DNA from: Neobacillus terrae
GTDB taxonomy: Bacteria; Bacillota; Bacilli; Bacillales; Cytobacillaceae
Direction: 5' to 3'
NCBI RefSeq assembly: GCF_011393025.1
Contig: NZ_JAAOEO010000011.1
Location: 62,001 to 126,000, forward strand
Length of the DNA: 64,000 nucleotides
The notes under the pieces are model-generated. The model ran no database searches. It was not told where the DNA came from and saw only the letters and a list, made by a program, of their open reading frames with translations. The position numbers were made by a program, and so were the translations under genes. This document shows positions 1 through 9,546 of this stretch, one piece after another (position 1 is the first letter of the stretch; each line of letters begins with the position of its first letter).

Positions 1-120
1 TATAAAGAAAAGCAATGACTCTTCGGGTGCCGGAATACCAACAATTCCGAAGAATAAAAATAAAAAAATGATGAAATATCCGTAATTCTGTATGTAGTTT
101 AATAATGAATCTATGCTCAT
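1..120 (-). CDS. DedA-family membrane protein, N-terminal part
   Basis: Partial gene: the first 40 codons read leftwards from an ATG at 118-120 and run off the window edge. The translation has a short amphipathic start, a hydrophobic stretch rich in Phe/Leu/Ile, then GIVGIPAPEES, which matches the conserved early re-entrant motif of the DedA (VTT/SNARE-associated) family, inner membrane proteins linked to phospholipid flipping and membrane-potential homeostasis. The start codon overlaps the stop of the upstream polysaccharide deacetylase gene (ATGA), so the two are probably translationally coupled in one operon. Only the N-terminus is visible; family assignment is by motif. Confidence 0.72.
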   Translation of the reverse strand, partial: MSIDSLLNYIQNYGYFIIFLFLFFGIVGIPAPEESLLFFI

Positions 121-836
121 TGCTGCTCCTGCAAATGAAGATCTTTTAAAGTAATAAATTGAGTTTGCTTCTGGCATTCCTTCAAAAAAACTTCAAGGTT
201 TTTCATCATGTACGCTGGTGCTTCTTCATCCGCTCCCATTGTTGTCCCGCAATCATGCAAAAGCAGGATCGAGTTTTTCCTCGGTGAAGCACGCAGATTA
301 TCTAATAATGACTTTTTACAGGTTTGAACTTTCCAATCGCCAAAGATATTGGACCACATGACAATTTGATATTTTCTGCTTAACAGGAGTGTAAATATAT
401 TAAAGTGTCCCCAAGGCGGGCGGTAAAAGTGAACATTTTGATTCGAATATTTTTCTATAGCTTTTTCTGTCTTTATTAATTGCTTTTTCAAGTGCAAAGG
501 TGAAAGCATCCAGCTTGAAATATGTTTAAAGTGATGAATGCCAATGGTATGGCCTTCTTTACTCATTCTCTCAATAATTTCAGGGTATTTCTCTACTTTG
601 CTTCCTACTACAAAAAAAGAGGCTTTTACACCATATTTTTTTAAGAGGTCCAGCAGTTCCGGTGTATATTTAGGATTAGGCCCATCATCAAAAGTTAAAG
701 CTACTCCAGCTGCATTTGTATTTTTTATAATTCCCAGCTTAAACTTACGAATAATTATTGTTGGAAGAATAGAATATAGACAAAAAAACATTATCAGGAT
801 GATTAAGCAAGTAATAAATAAATAAAACATTATCAT
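117..836 (-). CDS. Membrane-anchored polysaccharide deacetylase (NodB-like)
   Basis: 239 residues. Residues 1-25 form one hydrophobic membrane anchor or uncleaved signal; the rest is a NodB-type deacetylase domain of carbohydrate esterase family 4. Motif 1 is TFDDGP near residue 49, with the catalytic base and a metal-binding Asp; motif 2 is a His-rich segment (GHTIGIHH) near residue 95; motif 3 is RPPWG near residue 138; a late LLLHD motif closes the active site. Such enzymes remove acetyl groups from N-acetylglucosamine or related sugars in cell-wall or surface polymers outside the membrane. The exact substrate cannot be told. RBS AAGGA lies 5 nt before the ATG at 836. It is followed, with a 4-bp overlap, by the DedA gene. 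Confidence 0.85.
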   Translation of the reverse strand: MIMFYLFITCLIILIMFFCLYSILPTIIIRKFKLGIIKNTNAAGVALTFDDGPNPKYTPELLDLLKKYGVKASFFVVGSKVEKYPEIIERMSKEGHTIGIHHFKHISSWMLSPLHLKKQLIKTEKAIEKYSNQNVHFYRPPWGHFNIFTLLLSRKYQIVMWSNIFGDWKVQTCKKSLLDNLRASPRKNSILLLHDCGTTMGADEEAPAYMMKNLEVFLKECQKQTQFITLKDLHLQEQQ

Positions 837-1070
837 TTCAGTCCTTTATATTATGTCTTTATATTAATTATATTCTAAACCCTTTTTCACTTATACGTTT
901 TAATCTCTGCAAATAGATTATATCTCCTATTATTTCTTCACCCTTCTTACTTTCTCCTTTTTCATTCCAAAGTCTTCCTTTAAATCTATTGAGGGCTTCA
1001 TATTCATGAAGATTCTAGGGCATCTTACCTAACTAGAATAATTTTCTATTAATTTTTTCAAATTTTTTTC

Positions 1071-1099
1071 TTGATAATCTTGTATATACAAGATAAGAT
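1071..1099 (+). promoter_or_regulatory. Promoter of the tre operon (sigma-A type)
   Basis: -35 TTGATA at 1071-1076, 17-bp spacer, -10 TAAGAT at 1094-1099. The spacer is almost entirely the palindromic TreR operator, so bound repressor would block RNA polymerase directly. The rest of the 460-bp gap between the deacetylase and treP (837-1296) is AT-rich; apart from the operators, cre-like site and an RBS I see nothing else in it. Confidence 0.75.
1079..1092. promoter_or_regulatory. TreR operator 1
   Basis: Perfect palindrome CTTGTATATACAAG sitting inside the promoter spacer. It matches the TTGTATATACAA-type operator known for the GntR-family trehalose repressor TreR of Bacillus, and treR is encoded at the end of this operon. 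Confidence 0.85.
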
Positions 1100-1110
1100 A
1101 TTAAACATAA

Positions 1111-1124
1111 CTTGTATATACAGG
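1111..1124. promoter_or_regulatory. TreR operator 2
   Basis: CTTGTATATACAGG, 12 of 14 bases identical to operator 1. The centres are 32 bp apart, about three helical turns, so both lie on the same DNA face, just downstream of the expected transcription start. Confidence 0.8.
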
Positions 1125-1132
1125 TAGAAAAA

Positions 1133-1146
1133 TGAAAGCGGTTATA
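1133..1146 (+). promoter_or_regulatory. cre-like site (CcpA) in tre leader
   Basis: TGAAAGCGGTTATA resembles the catabolite-responsive element consensus TGWAARCGYTWNCA over its first half and core, with mismatches at the 3' end. It lies downstream of the probable start site, a position typical of CcpA roadblock repression of sugar operons. Sequence match only. Confidence 0.5.
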
Positions 1147-1296
1147 TATGAATTGATCGGGATATAAGGCAATTGGAATTTTTTATTTTTTGTAAATGTA
1201 ACCCCTTTCGGTAAATGTATCTCTCTTTCATATTAAATGGAATGAGGCTGACCAAATTTCCGGTAGCTTTGATCCCCATAATAGGAGGGTTTAATA

Positions 1297-2712
1297 ATGG
1301 ATTTACGGCAACAGGCAGGAGAAATCCTAGAAGCAGTCGGCGGCAAAGATAATATTGCAGCAGCTACACACTGTGTTACACGTTTACGCTTTGCCTTAAA
1401 AGATGAAGCGAAAGTAAACAAAGAAGAACTAGAAAAAATTGAGGCTGTCAAAGGCTCCTTTTCGAGCAATGGCCAATTCCAAGTTGTTATAGGGCAGGGA
1501 ACAGTAGATAAAGTCTACAATGAATTAGCCGATATCGCTGGAATTCATCATGCAACGAAAGACGATGTAAAAGCTGCATCCGCAGAAAAGCTAAACCCAA
1601 TACAGCGTGCGATTAAAACACTTGCTGATATCTTTATCCCTATACTTCCGGCAATCGTTACAGCCGGTTTATTGATGGGTATAAACAATATTTTGGCCAA
1701 CCCTGGAATATTCTATAAACAGGCATTTATCGAGGTTCATCCCGCATGGGCAGACCTTGCCAATATGATTAACATTATTGCTAACACATCATTCGTCTTC
1801 CTTCCTGGTTTGATTGGATGGTCGGCTGTGAAAAAATTTGGCGGAAATCCTCTGCTTGGTATTGTTTTAGGTTTAATGCTTGTCCATCCAGATCTTTTAA
1901 ATGCATGGGGTTATGGGGAAGCATTAAAAGCACATAAGGTACCTCACTGGAATCTATTTGGTCTGAGCATTCAAAAAATAGGTTATCAGGGACAGGTTCT
2001 CCCAGTTCTATTCGCATCTTATGTTCTAGCAAAAATAGAAGTGTTTTTACGCAAAAAAATTCCGGATGCATTCCAGCTATTATTGGTTGCTCCAATTGCT
2101 CTTTTAGTTACAGGTTTTGCCTCTTTCATTATCATTGGACCAATCACCTTTGCTATTGGTAATGCATTAACAACCGGTTTAGTTTCAATCTTTAATAATT
2201 TCCCTGCACTGGGTGGAATTATCTACGGCGGACTTTATGGTTTATTGGTTGTAACCGGTATGCACCATACTTTCCTTGCTGTTGATATCCAGCTTATCGG
2301 AAGCACAGGAAGCACGTTCCTATGGCCTATGCTTGCCCTGTCAAACATTGCCCAAGGCTCGGCAGCACTTGCTATAATGTTCGCTTCAAAAGACGAAAAA
2401 TTAAAAGGACTTTCTTTTACATCTGCAATTTCTGCATGGCTTGGCATTACAGAACCGGCAATGTTTGGTGTAAACCTGCGCTATCGTTTCCCATTTATTT
2501 CGGCTCTTGTAGGTTCTGCACTTGGGGGATTACTCCTTACAATCAATCATGTTCGTGCAACATCGATAGGTGTAGGCGGTCTTCCTGGATTCCTGTCTAT
2601 TTATCCAAATAAATGGTCAGTATTCTTTATGGGTATGGCAATAGTTCTTGTTGTTCCTTTCGTTGCAACTTACCTAATTGCATTACGCAGAAGAAAAAAT
2701 AACAGCCTGTAA
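1297..2712 (+). CDS. treP: PTS trehalose-specific EIIBC component
   Basis: 471 residues. Imports trehalose across the membrane while phosphorylating it to trehalose 6-phosphate. Residues 1-80 are the EIIB domain with the phosphorylated cysteine in HCVTRLRF (about residue 26); after a short linker, residues 105-465 are a polytopic EIIC domain with the GITEPAMFG signature near residue 385 of the glucose/sucrose/trehalose branch. No EIIA domain is fused, so EIIA must come from another protein, as for B. subtilis TreP. RBS AGGAGG is 8 nt upstream of the ATG. First gene of the tre operon, 87 bp before the hydrolase; expected to be induced by trehalose through TreR and reduced by glucose through CcpA. 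Confidence 0.96.
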   Translation: MDLRQQAGEILEAVGGKDNIAAATHCVTRLRFALKDEAKVNKEELEKIEAVKGSFSSNGQFQVVIGQGTVDKVYNELADIAGIHHATKDDVKAASAEKLNPIQRAIKTLADIFIPILPAIVTAGLLMGINNILANPGIFYKQAFIEVHPAWADLANMINIIANTSFVFLPGLIGWSAVKKFGGNPLLGIVLGLMLVHPDLLNAWGYGEALKAHKVPHWNLFGLSIQKIGYQGQVLPVLFASYVLAKIEVFLRKKIPDAFQLLLVAPIALLVTGFASFIIIGPITFAIGNALTTGLVSIFNNFPALGGIIYGGLYGLLVVTGMHHTFLAVDIQLIGSTGSTFLWPMLALSNIAQGSAALAIMFASKDEKLKGLSFTSAISAWLGITEPAMFGVNLRYRFPFISALVGSALGGLLLTINHVRATSIGVGGLPGFLSIYPNKWSVFFMGMAIVLVVPFVATYLIALRRRKNNSL

Positions 2713-2799
2713 GATTGACAATAAAAAGGACTTTAGCAACCAGGCACTAATACTGGTTGCTATTGTTCTTCTATAAACTAAAAAGGTGGTTACAGTTAA

Positions 2800-4458
2800 A
2801 TGGAACAACCATGGTGGAAAAAATCAGTTGTTTATCAGATCTATCCAAAAAGCTTTCGTGATACAACAGGCAATGGTGTAGGTGATATACAGGGCATCGT
2901 TGAAAAGCTCGATTATTTGAAAACTCTTGGTATAGAAGTAATTTGGCTCACTCCTGTTTATGAATCTCCACAGCGGGATAACGGATATGACATTAGTGAT
3001 TATTATAAAATTTATGAACCATATGGATCGATGGAAGATTTTGAACTTCTATTAAAAGAAGCCCATGAACGAGGAATAAAAATTCTGATGGATATTGTTG
3101 TTAACCATACATCTACTGAGCATTCATGGTTTAAGGACGCCAAAACATCCAAGGACAGTCCATACCGTGATTACTATGTATGGAAAGACAGCCCAACTAA
3201 TTGGGAGTCAAAATTTGGCGGTTCTGCATGGGAGTTTAACCAAGAAACAAACGAGTACTACCTTCATTTGTTTGATGTAACACAGGCCGACTTAAACTGG
3301 GAAAACTCCGCAATGCGCCAGGATATTTATAAAATGATGAAATACTGGCTTGATAAAGGTGTTGATGGATTCCGCCTGGATGTCATCAACCTAATTTCAA
3401 AAGATCAAAGCTTCCCGGATGATACTCCACCAGGAGATGGCCGCCGTTTCTATACTGATGGCCCTAAGATTCATAAGTATTTAAATGAAATGAACAGAGA
3501 AGTTTTTTCAAAATATAGCATGATGACTGTTGGTGAAATGTCCTCTACTACTATTGATAACTGTATTAAGTATACAAATCCAGAACGCCATGAACTTGAT
3601 ATGACTTTTAATTTCCATCATTTAAAAGTGGATTATCCAAATGGAGACAAATGGACGAAGGCTGACTTTGACTTTCTAGCTTTAAAACAAATACTCTCAA
3701 AATGGCAAACCGAAATGTATAATGGCGGAGGCTGGAACGCCCTTTTCTGGTGTAATCATGACCAGCCCAGAGCTATTTCACGGTTTGGCGATGATGGAAA
3801 ATATCGTGTAGAATCTGGTAAAATGCTAGGAACTGCTATGCATTTTCTTCAAGGAACTCCTTATATTTATCAGGGAGAAGAAATCGGAATGACAAACCCT
3901 AATTTTAGCGATATAGATGAATACCGCGATGTTGAATCTCTCAATATGTATCAAATCTTGCTTGGCAGAGGTTTGTCCAAGAAAGAAGTAATCGACATTT
4001 TAAAGCAAAAGTCCCGTGATAATTCACGTACACCAATGCAATGGAACAGCAGCGTTAATGGCGGATTCACCAAAGGAACACCATGGATTGAAGCAGCATC
4101 TAACTTTAAGGACATAAACGCAGAACAGGCACTAATAGATAAAAACTCCATTTTTCATCATTACAAAGAGCTTATCCGTCTGCGTAAAGAGCTTAATATT
4201 ATTACGGAGGGAGATTACCAGCTTTTCCTTCCCGATCATCAACAGCTTTTCACTTATCTTCGCAGCTGGCAGGATGAGAAACTGCTAGTTGTTAACAATT
4301 TTTATGGAACAGAAACAGAGTTCGTGTTACCATCTGAATTAGGACTCGAAGAATATCATAGCAGTATTTTGTTATCGAACTATAAGGATACTTCCCAATC
4401 ATTTAAAAAATTTAAATTGCGCCCTTTTGAGTCCGTCGTGTTTCATCTAAAGAAATAG
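2800..4458 (+). CDS. treA: Trehalose-6-phosphate hydrolase (alpha,alpha-phosphotrehalase)
   Basis: 552 residues, the usual length for this glycoside hydrolase family 13 enzyme. It splits cytoplasmic trehalose 6-phosphate into glucose and glucose 6-phosphate. Conserved blocks seen: WWKKSVVYQIYPKSF at the N-terminus, DIVVNHTS, the nucleophile region DGFRLDVINL, the acid/base Glu in TVGEMSS, and NHDQPR with the third catalytic Asp. The C-terminal ~80 residues form the small beta domain. Related oligo-1,6-glucosidases share the fold, but position between treP and treR fixes the substrate. RBS AAAGGTGG precedes the ATG. Only 21 bp separate it from treR. Confidence 0.95.
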   Translation: MEQPWWKKSVVYQIYPKSFRDTTGNGVGDIQGIVEKLDYLKTLGIEVIWLTPVYESPQRDNGYDISDYYKIYEPYGSMEDFELLLKEAHERGIKILMDIVVNHTSTEHSWFKDAKTSKDSPYRDYYVWKDSPTNWESKFGGSAWEFNQETNEYYLHLFDVTQADLNWENSAMRQDIYKMMKYWLDKGVDGFRLDVINLISKDQSFPDDTPPGDGRRFYTDGPKIHKYLNEMNREVFSKYSMMTVGEMSSTTIDNCIKYTNPERHELDMTFNFHHLKVDYPNGDKWTKADFDFLALKQILSKWQTEMYNGGGWNALFWCNHDQPRAISRFGDDGKYRVESGKMLGTAMHFLQGTPYIYQGEEIGMTNPNFSDIDEYRDVESLNMYQILLGRGLSKKEVIDILKQKSRDNSRTPMQWNSSVNGGFTKGTPWIEAASNFKDINAEQALIDKNSIFHHYKELIRLRKELNIITEGDYQLFLPDHQQLFTYLRSWQDEKLLVVNNFYGTETEFVLPSELGLEEYHSSILLSNYKDTSQSFKKFKLRPFESVVFHLKK

Positions 4459-4479
4459 TTCCAAATCGGATGTGATTTG

Positions 4480-5196
4480 ATGAATAAATTTATGCTTATA
4501 TACAATCAGATGGTTGACAAAATTGAGAAGGGGGAATACCCCCCTTCTACCCTCCTTCCTTCTGAAAACGAATTGAAGGACTCTTTTCAAACATCCAGAG
4601 AAACAATTCGGAAAGCATTAAATCTGTTATCTCAAAATGGTTATATTCAAAAAATACGCGGCAAGGGCTCAGTTGTTATTGATATAACAAAGATGAATCT
4701 CCCTGTCTCGGGACTTGTAAGTTTCAAGGAACTTGCAGAAAAAATGGGCAGAGAACCTATTACAACTGTTCATGAACTTTCTCTTATTCATCCCGATCGT
4801 GAACTTACTTCCCATTTGAATCCTCATCCAAAGGATCTCATTTGGAAGGTTGTTCGTACTCGGGAAATTGGGGGAGAAAAAGTTATTCTCGATAAAGACT
4901 ATCTTTTAAAAAGTGCGGTTCCCACTTTGACAAAAGAAGTATGCGAGGATTCTATTTATTCTTATATTGAGAATCAGCTTGGCTTACAAATAAGCTTTGC
5001 AAAAAAGGAAATTTTAATTGAGGAACCCACAGAAGAAGATCATTCTTTTCTTGACATAGATGGCTTTCATAATGTGGTTGTCATACGAAGCCAGGTATTT
5101 CTGGAGGATGCGTCACTTTTTCAATACACAGAATCCCGGCACCGCCCAGATAAATTCCGGTTCGTTGACTTCGCAAGAAGACGGCCAACTGTATAG
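4480..5196 (+). CDS. treR: GntR-family trehalose operon repressor
   Basis: About 238 residues. Residues 1-65 are a GntR winged helix-turn-helix (QTSRETIRKALNLLSQNGYIQKIRGKGS); residues 90-235 are a UTRA ligand-binding domain, which in TreR senses trehalose 6-phosphate. The protein ends with FRFVDFARRRPTV, typical of Bacillus TreR. It probably binds the two palindromes upstream of treP. An in-frame TTG lies immediately before the ATG chosen here; the RBS (CGGA) is weak, suggesting low-level translation of the regulator. Last gene of the operon, followed by a strong terminator. Confidence 0.94.
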   Translation: MNKFMLIYNQMVDKIEKGEYPPSTLLPSENELKDSFQTSRETIRKALNLLSQNGYIQKIRGKGSVVIDITKMNLPVSGLVSFKELAEKMGREPITTVHELSLIHPDRELTSHLNPHPKDLIWKVVRTREIGGEKVILDKDYLLKSAVPTLTKEVCEDSIYSYIENQLGLQISFAKKEILIEEPTEEDHSFLDIDGFHNVVVIRSQVFLEDASLFQYTESRHRPDKFRFVDFARRRPTV

Positions 5197-5226
5197 GAAC
5201 CCGCCACTATCGGCGGGTTCTTTTTG
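5197..5226 (+). terminator. Terminator of the tre operon
   Basis: Stem GAACCCGCC / GGCGGGTTC with a short loop, followed by TTTTT, starting at the treR stop codon. Confidence 0.93.
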
Positions 5227-5337
5227 TTATATAATCCAGCTCGATGAAATGGCACTTGGAGCCTAGAGAAAGTCCTTTTAGTATGCGCTCTATATTATAA
5301 GAAGGATATAATCCACTTTACTAAACATGGAATTGAA

Positions 5338-6388
<1,051 letters not shown>

Positions 6389-6560
6389 CGGCGCGGAGGT
6401 CCTATGGTATCACATTAAATTGAAACAAAAAGGGATGGATTTTAATAGGAAAAGGAGTTTAAAAACACATAAAGGAAAGGATAAACCTCTTAATGCTGGA
6501 TTCCCTTTATTAAGTACCATTCCCACAATTTAGAACTTGCAAATCAGTTGCAGGTTTTTC

Positions 6561-7439
6561 TTATGCTTGCGAAGTAATGGGGTGCCTAAGGAATTGAGGT
6601 AAAGGTATATTAGCATTATTTTTAACAAATAAAATATTACCGCCTTCATATCTTTCCTTTATAATAGGCCTTTTCAGTACAGGCGGCGTAAAGTGGAAAA
6701 CCACTTTACTGGTATTTTCAGCTGCCAATTGTTTTACGATGTTTTCTATATCGGGGTTAATTGTTTCGCTGATTAAATCAAAAAGGTGCAGAACCTCATC
6801 TTTCTGTTGGCATATAGCAAGGACATTATCTTTTTCCAAAAAATAAAAATCCTCTGTAAAAACTTTTAAAGCATAAAACATAAGCAATTCTGGTGTATCA
6901 GATGTGTCAAAATAAGCTGATAAATTTTTTCTTCCGGCTGCAAAGTTATATATAAACTCTTTATCCTTATCAATATCGAGACATCTAATATTAGTATTTT
7001 CATTGTGAACTCCTTGAAACTCGATTGAAAATAAAGTTTCATCGAACTCACAAAATCCAAATTTCGGGTAGTAATCAAGAACTGATTGATTGGCAAATAG
7101 ATAGATTAATTGACAGTCTTTATACTCTTCCATTACCTTTTCCATAAGGATTCGCGAATAACCACGACCACGGTAAGCTATCTCTGTCATAACTGTACCG
7201 ATTTGCAAAGCGGAAATTTTCTTACCGTTTATGAGCAGATTCACCTTATTTACAGATACATTGGCGACGATTTCGCCTCCTTCTCTAAGAGAATAGGGAA
7301 CATATTTTTCCGTCCAATATCCTTCTTGGTACCAATCCTCAAAGTTAATTCCAAAAGTTTTTTCAGACAGTTCGTTAAAACTCTTTCGTAAAATATGATT
7401 ATTTTTATAATCTTTTATAAAAGTTATATTAGCCATCAT
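6561..7439 (-). CDS. GNAT-family N-acetyltransferase (Eis-like)
   Basis: 292 residues. Residues 55-125 carry the acetyl-CoA binding GNAT core: VNLLINGKKISALQIGTVMTE, then YRGRGYSRILMEKVMEEY, the R/Q-x-x-G-x-G/A loop that grips the pyrophosphate. The longer C-terminal part resembles Eis-type acetyltransferases with a second degenerate domain. Substrate unknown. The start (ATGATG; second Met possible) overlaps the stop of a broken MarR gene in an ATGA arrangement, which suggests the two were once a regulator-enzyme operon; with the regulator broken, translation may rely on residual coupling. No obvious terminator on the minus strand. Confidence 0.78.
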   Translation of the reverse strand: MMANITFIKDYKNNHILRKSFNELSEKTFGINFEDWYQEGYWTEKYVPYSLREGGEIVANVSVNKVNLLINGKKISALQIGTVMTEIAYRGRGYSRILMEKVMEEYKDCQLIYLFANQSVLDYYPKFGFCEFDETLFSIEFQGVHNENTNIRCLDIDKDKEFIYNFAAGRKNLSAYFDTSDTPELLMFYALKVFTEDFYFLEKDNVLAICQQKDEVLHLFDLISETINPDIENIVKQLAAENTSKVVFHFTPPVLKRPIIKERYEGGNILFVKNNANIPLPQFLRHPITSQA

Positions 7440-7878
7440 TTCCTCTCCCTTGTCTCCATAGCCTTATAGAGCTTAGCTGTAAGGCTTCGAAAAAACTTAA
7501 CTTCATCAAGCGTGAATCCGCCATAGTATTTATCAATGATTTCGTTATCTGCTTTGTCGTAATCCTTGAAAAGCAGGAATCCTTTATCATCAAGACGCAC
7601 TAACACTTCTCTTCTGTCTTGTAAATTTACTTCATTGTTTAAAAAGCACCCTCTATCCAATCCCTCTATTAATTTGATCAGAGAACTGGGTAATAGAGTT
7701 AATTCTTCTGAAAGTTCATTAACAGTTATCTTCTTAGAATCTCTTACTGCCCTAAGCAGTAAAAGCTGTTTTGGTGTAAAACCATGGTTAAATAGTGACT
7801 CATATTTTTATGTTATATGGGTTTTGAATTTCTCAAGGAATGCAAAGGCATCTTTAATAACTTGAGTTTTTCATTCAT
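7436..7878 (-). pseudogene. MarR-family regulator, disrupted
   Basis: Reading from an ATG at 7876-7878 with a GAGG ribosome site: MNEKLKLL, then a one-frame shift into DAFAFLEKFKTHIT, an in-frame TAA, and then an uninterrupted MarR-like winged-helix: KYESLFNHGFTPKQLLLLRAV, ITVNELSEELTLLPSSLIKLIEGLDRGCFLNN (recognition helix region), LQDRREVLVRLDDKGFLLFKDYDKADNEI, TLDEVKFFRSLTAKLYKAM. Order and spacing follow MarR/SlyA proteins (about 145 residues). One frameshift and one stop near the N-terminus remove the dimerisation helix, so the gene is most likely inactive. A re-initiated 74-residue product from an internal ATG at 7660 would lack the first helices. Confidence 0.8.
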
Positions 7879-7969
7879 TGCTTTAACCTCTTCTACATTT
7901 TATGTATATAAAATATTCATGCATATAAATCAATAAATTGTCAATTGCAAATAAAAAACCTTAAAATAA

Positions 7970-8020
7970 AAAAGCAGCCTCCTCCCCCCTTTATTGGGAT
8001 TAGAAAGCTGCTGCTCTTTA
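7970..8020 (-). terminator. Terminator of the DnaD-like gene
   Basis: On the minus strand AGCAGC...GCTGCT brackets a C/G-rich imperfect stem and is followed by TTTTTT. It lies just past the stop codon at 8023. Confidence 0.75.
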
Positions 8021-8022
8021 CA

Positions 8023-8349
8023 TTATTTAATTTTTTTTAACACTTCATGAATATCCTTTTGAGTCAATTCCTTTGCCTGCTGAAAATTTCGAATCCTCAT
8101 ACCTGCCCAATGATCATAAAGTCTTGCCAAGTCATTTCGGTCGTATACTTTATTGGCAAATTCCTTAAAGAAATAGAATAAAAGTACATTAACGATATTC
8201 GACGGCAGCTGGCGCCTATTTGAAAGCGACCTGAGCGCCAGAAAGTCAAGACCCCGGGTGTTTCCATTGGTTAAGACACTTAACATTTCTTCAGGTGTAG
8301 CTTTCTGACAAAATTCATTAAATTCATTTTTATTTAAGTCTATAATCAT
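8023..8349 (-). CDS. Small DnaD/DnaB-like C-terminal domain protein
   Basis: 108 residues, mostly helical, cytoplasmic. The segment LPSNIVNVLLFYFFKEFANKVYDRNDLARLYDHWAGMRIRNFQQAKEL resembles the DDBH2 (DnaD-like) domain of the Firmicute helicase loaders DnaD and DnaB, where a conserved 'HW' and following basic residues contact DNA. Unlike DnaD it lacks the N-terminal winged helix, so it is a single-domain relative rather than the loader itself. RBS AGGAGA, 7 nt before the ATG. It sits alone between its own terminator and a 100-bp upstream gap. Function in replication is an inference from domain similarity only. Confidence 0.6.
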   Translation of the reverse strand: MIIDLNKNEFNEFCQKATPEEMLSVLTNGNTRGLDFLALRSLSNRRQLPSNIVNVLLFYFFKEFANKVYDRNDLARLYDHWAGMRIRNFQQAKELTQKDIHEVLKKIK

Positions 8350-8452
8350 AGAACAAATCTCCTGATTTAATCATCTTCTATACACTTATACACCAAAATA
8401 GCCATTCTCTAAACCTAAATTACTATATTTTTAGCTGCAATTACTAATTTTC

Positions 8453-9403
8453 CTACCGATTAGCTTCCCTTAATTTTTCCAATACTATCTGAGCATCATA
8501 ACCTGCCTTAAAATCAATTAGATTTGCCTGTTTACCTTTAATCGCTTTCACCAATTCATCAATAAGTGATCCAGTTAAAGAGTCATTTTTTTTCAAACTC
8601 ATTATTGGCTCTCCGATCTTTCCTCCTTCAAGTTCCGACCAATTCAAAAGAGAAAGAGTACCCTCTGTTCCGTAAACGGTAAAAGCAATTTCTTCTTTTC
8701 CTGCAATTTGACTAAGACCATCCATTAATATAGGTGTCCCTTCCTCGGTTTCAAGCTGAGCGATAACACCAACTTCGCAGGCTTGCAAATCATCTGGATA
8801 CGCTAGGAAATGATTTAGGACATGAACAGGACCGAAAATTCTTTGCATTTGCTGTATAAAATGTACGCCTACTTCAAGAACATAGCCCCCCTGTTCTCTT
8901 CCGCCCACCCATTCATTCTGCTGCCAGGCCCGTGGCCACTGTGGGAAACGCAATTTTAATTCAACTCTTCGGAGCTTTCCTATGTATCCGCTTTCTATTA
9001 AAGATACAAACGTATTACAGCCGGATTCATAATTTAGTGGAAAGTTCATTGCTTGAATGATGCCCTTTTCCCTGGCATGCAGATATATTCTTTCTGCTTC
9101 CTCTAGTGAATTCGCCAATGGTTTTTCACAAAGCACATGAAGACCCTTTTCTATAACAGCTGTTACAGCTTGAAAGTGATATTTTGGAGGTACTGCTACA
9201 TAAACAAGATCTAAATCTATTTCGTCTAGCATTTTTTCATAATCGGTAAAAGCACGTGCGTTTTCGAGTTCTCTAGCTGTTTTTATTGCAAGTTCCTCTA
9301 TTCGGTCACAAACAGCCGTTATCTCGATTTCAGGATGATTGTTAAATCCTTTTATAAGACGTTGACCGATTGCACCTAATCCAATGATGGCTGTTCTAAT
9401 CAT
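8453..9403 (-). CDS. Gfo/Idh/MocA-family NAD(P)-dependent oxidoreductase
   Basis: 316 residues. N-terminal Rossmann fold with IIGLGAIGQRLIKGF (dinucleotide-binding glycine loop, residues 7-21) and the family signature VLCEKPLANS near residue 91, where the Lys is catalytic. C-terminal alpha/beta domain with GGYVLEVGVHFIQQM carrying the conserved Asp/His-type active-site region. Family members oxidise or reduce sugars, inositols and related carbonyls; the substrate cannot be told. Ends with ...KLREANR just before a small gap. RBS GAGGGG before the ATG. Divergent from the oligopeptidase gene, with a shared 140-bp promoter region. Not closely similar to the second Gfo/Idh gene at 11549. Confidence 0.85.
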   Translation of the reverse strand: MIRTAIIGLGAIGQRLIKGFNNHPEIEITAVCDRIEELAIKTARELENARAFTDYEKMLDEIDLDLVYVAVPPKYHFQAVTAVIEKGLHVLCEKPLANSLEEAERIYLHAREKGIIQAMNFPLNYESGCNTFVSLIESGYIGKLRRVELKLRFPQWPRAWQQNEWVGGREQGGYVLEVGVHFIQQMQRIFGPVHVLNHFLAYPDDLQACEVGVIAQLETEEGTPILMDGLSQIAGKEEIAFTVYGTEGTLSLLNWSELEGGKIGEPIMSLKKNDSLTGSLIDELVKAIKGKQANLIDFKAGYDAQIVLEKLREANR

Positions 9404-9477
9404 TTTTTTACCCCTCTTTACTTTATGAATTCTTTTAATAATAACAGAATATTTTCTATTTAAAACCTATTTATTTA

Positions 9478-9505
9478 TTGACTTAATTTTCTAATAATAT
9501 AATAT
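9478..9505 (+). promoter_or_regulatory. Probable promoter of the M3 oligopeptidase gene
   Basis: TTGACT at 9478-9483, 16-bp spacer, TAATAT at 9500-9505 in an AT-rich region 41 bp before the chosen start codon. Confidence 0.55.
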
Positions 9506-9546
9506 TATACTTAGGTTTGCGAAATAATACTAGGGGGAAAATCAAC

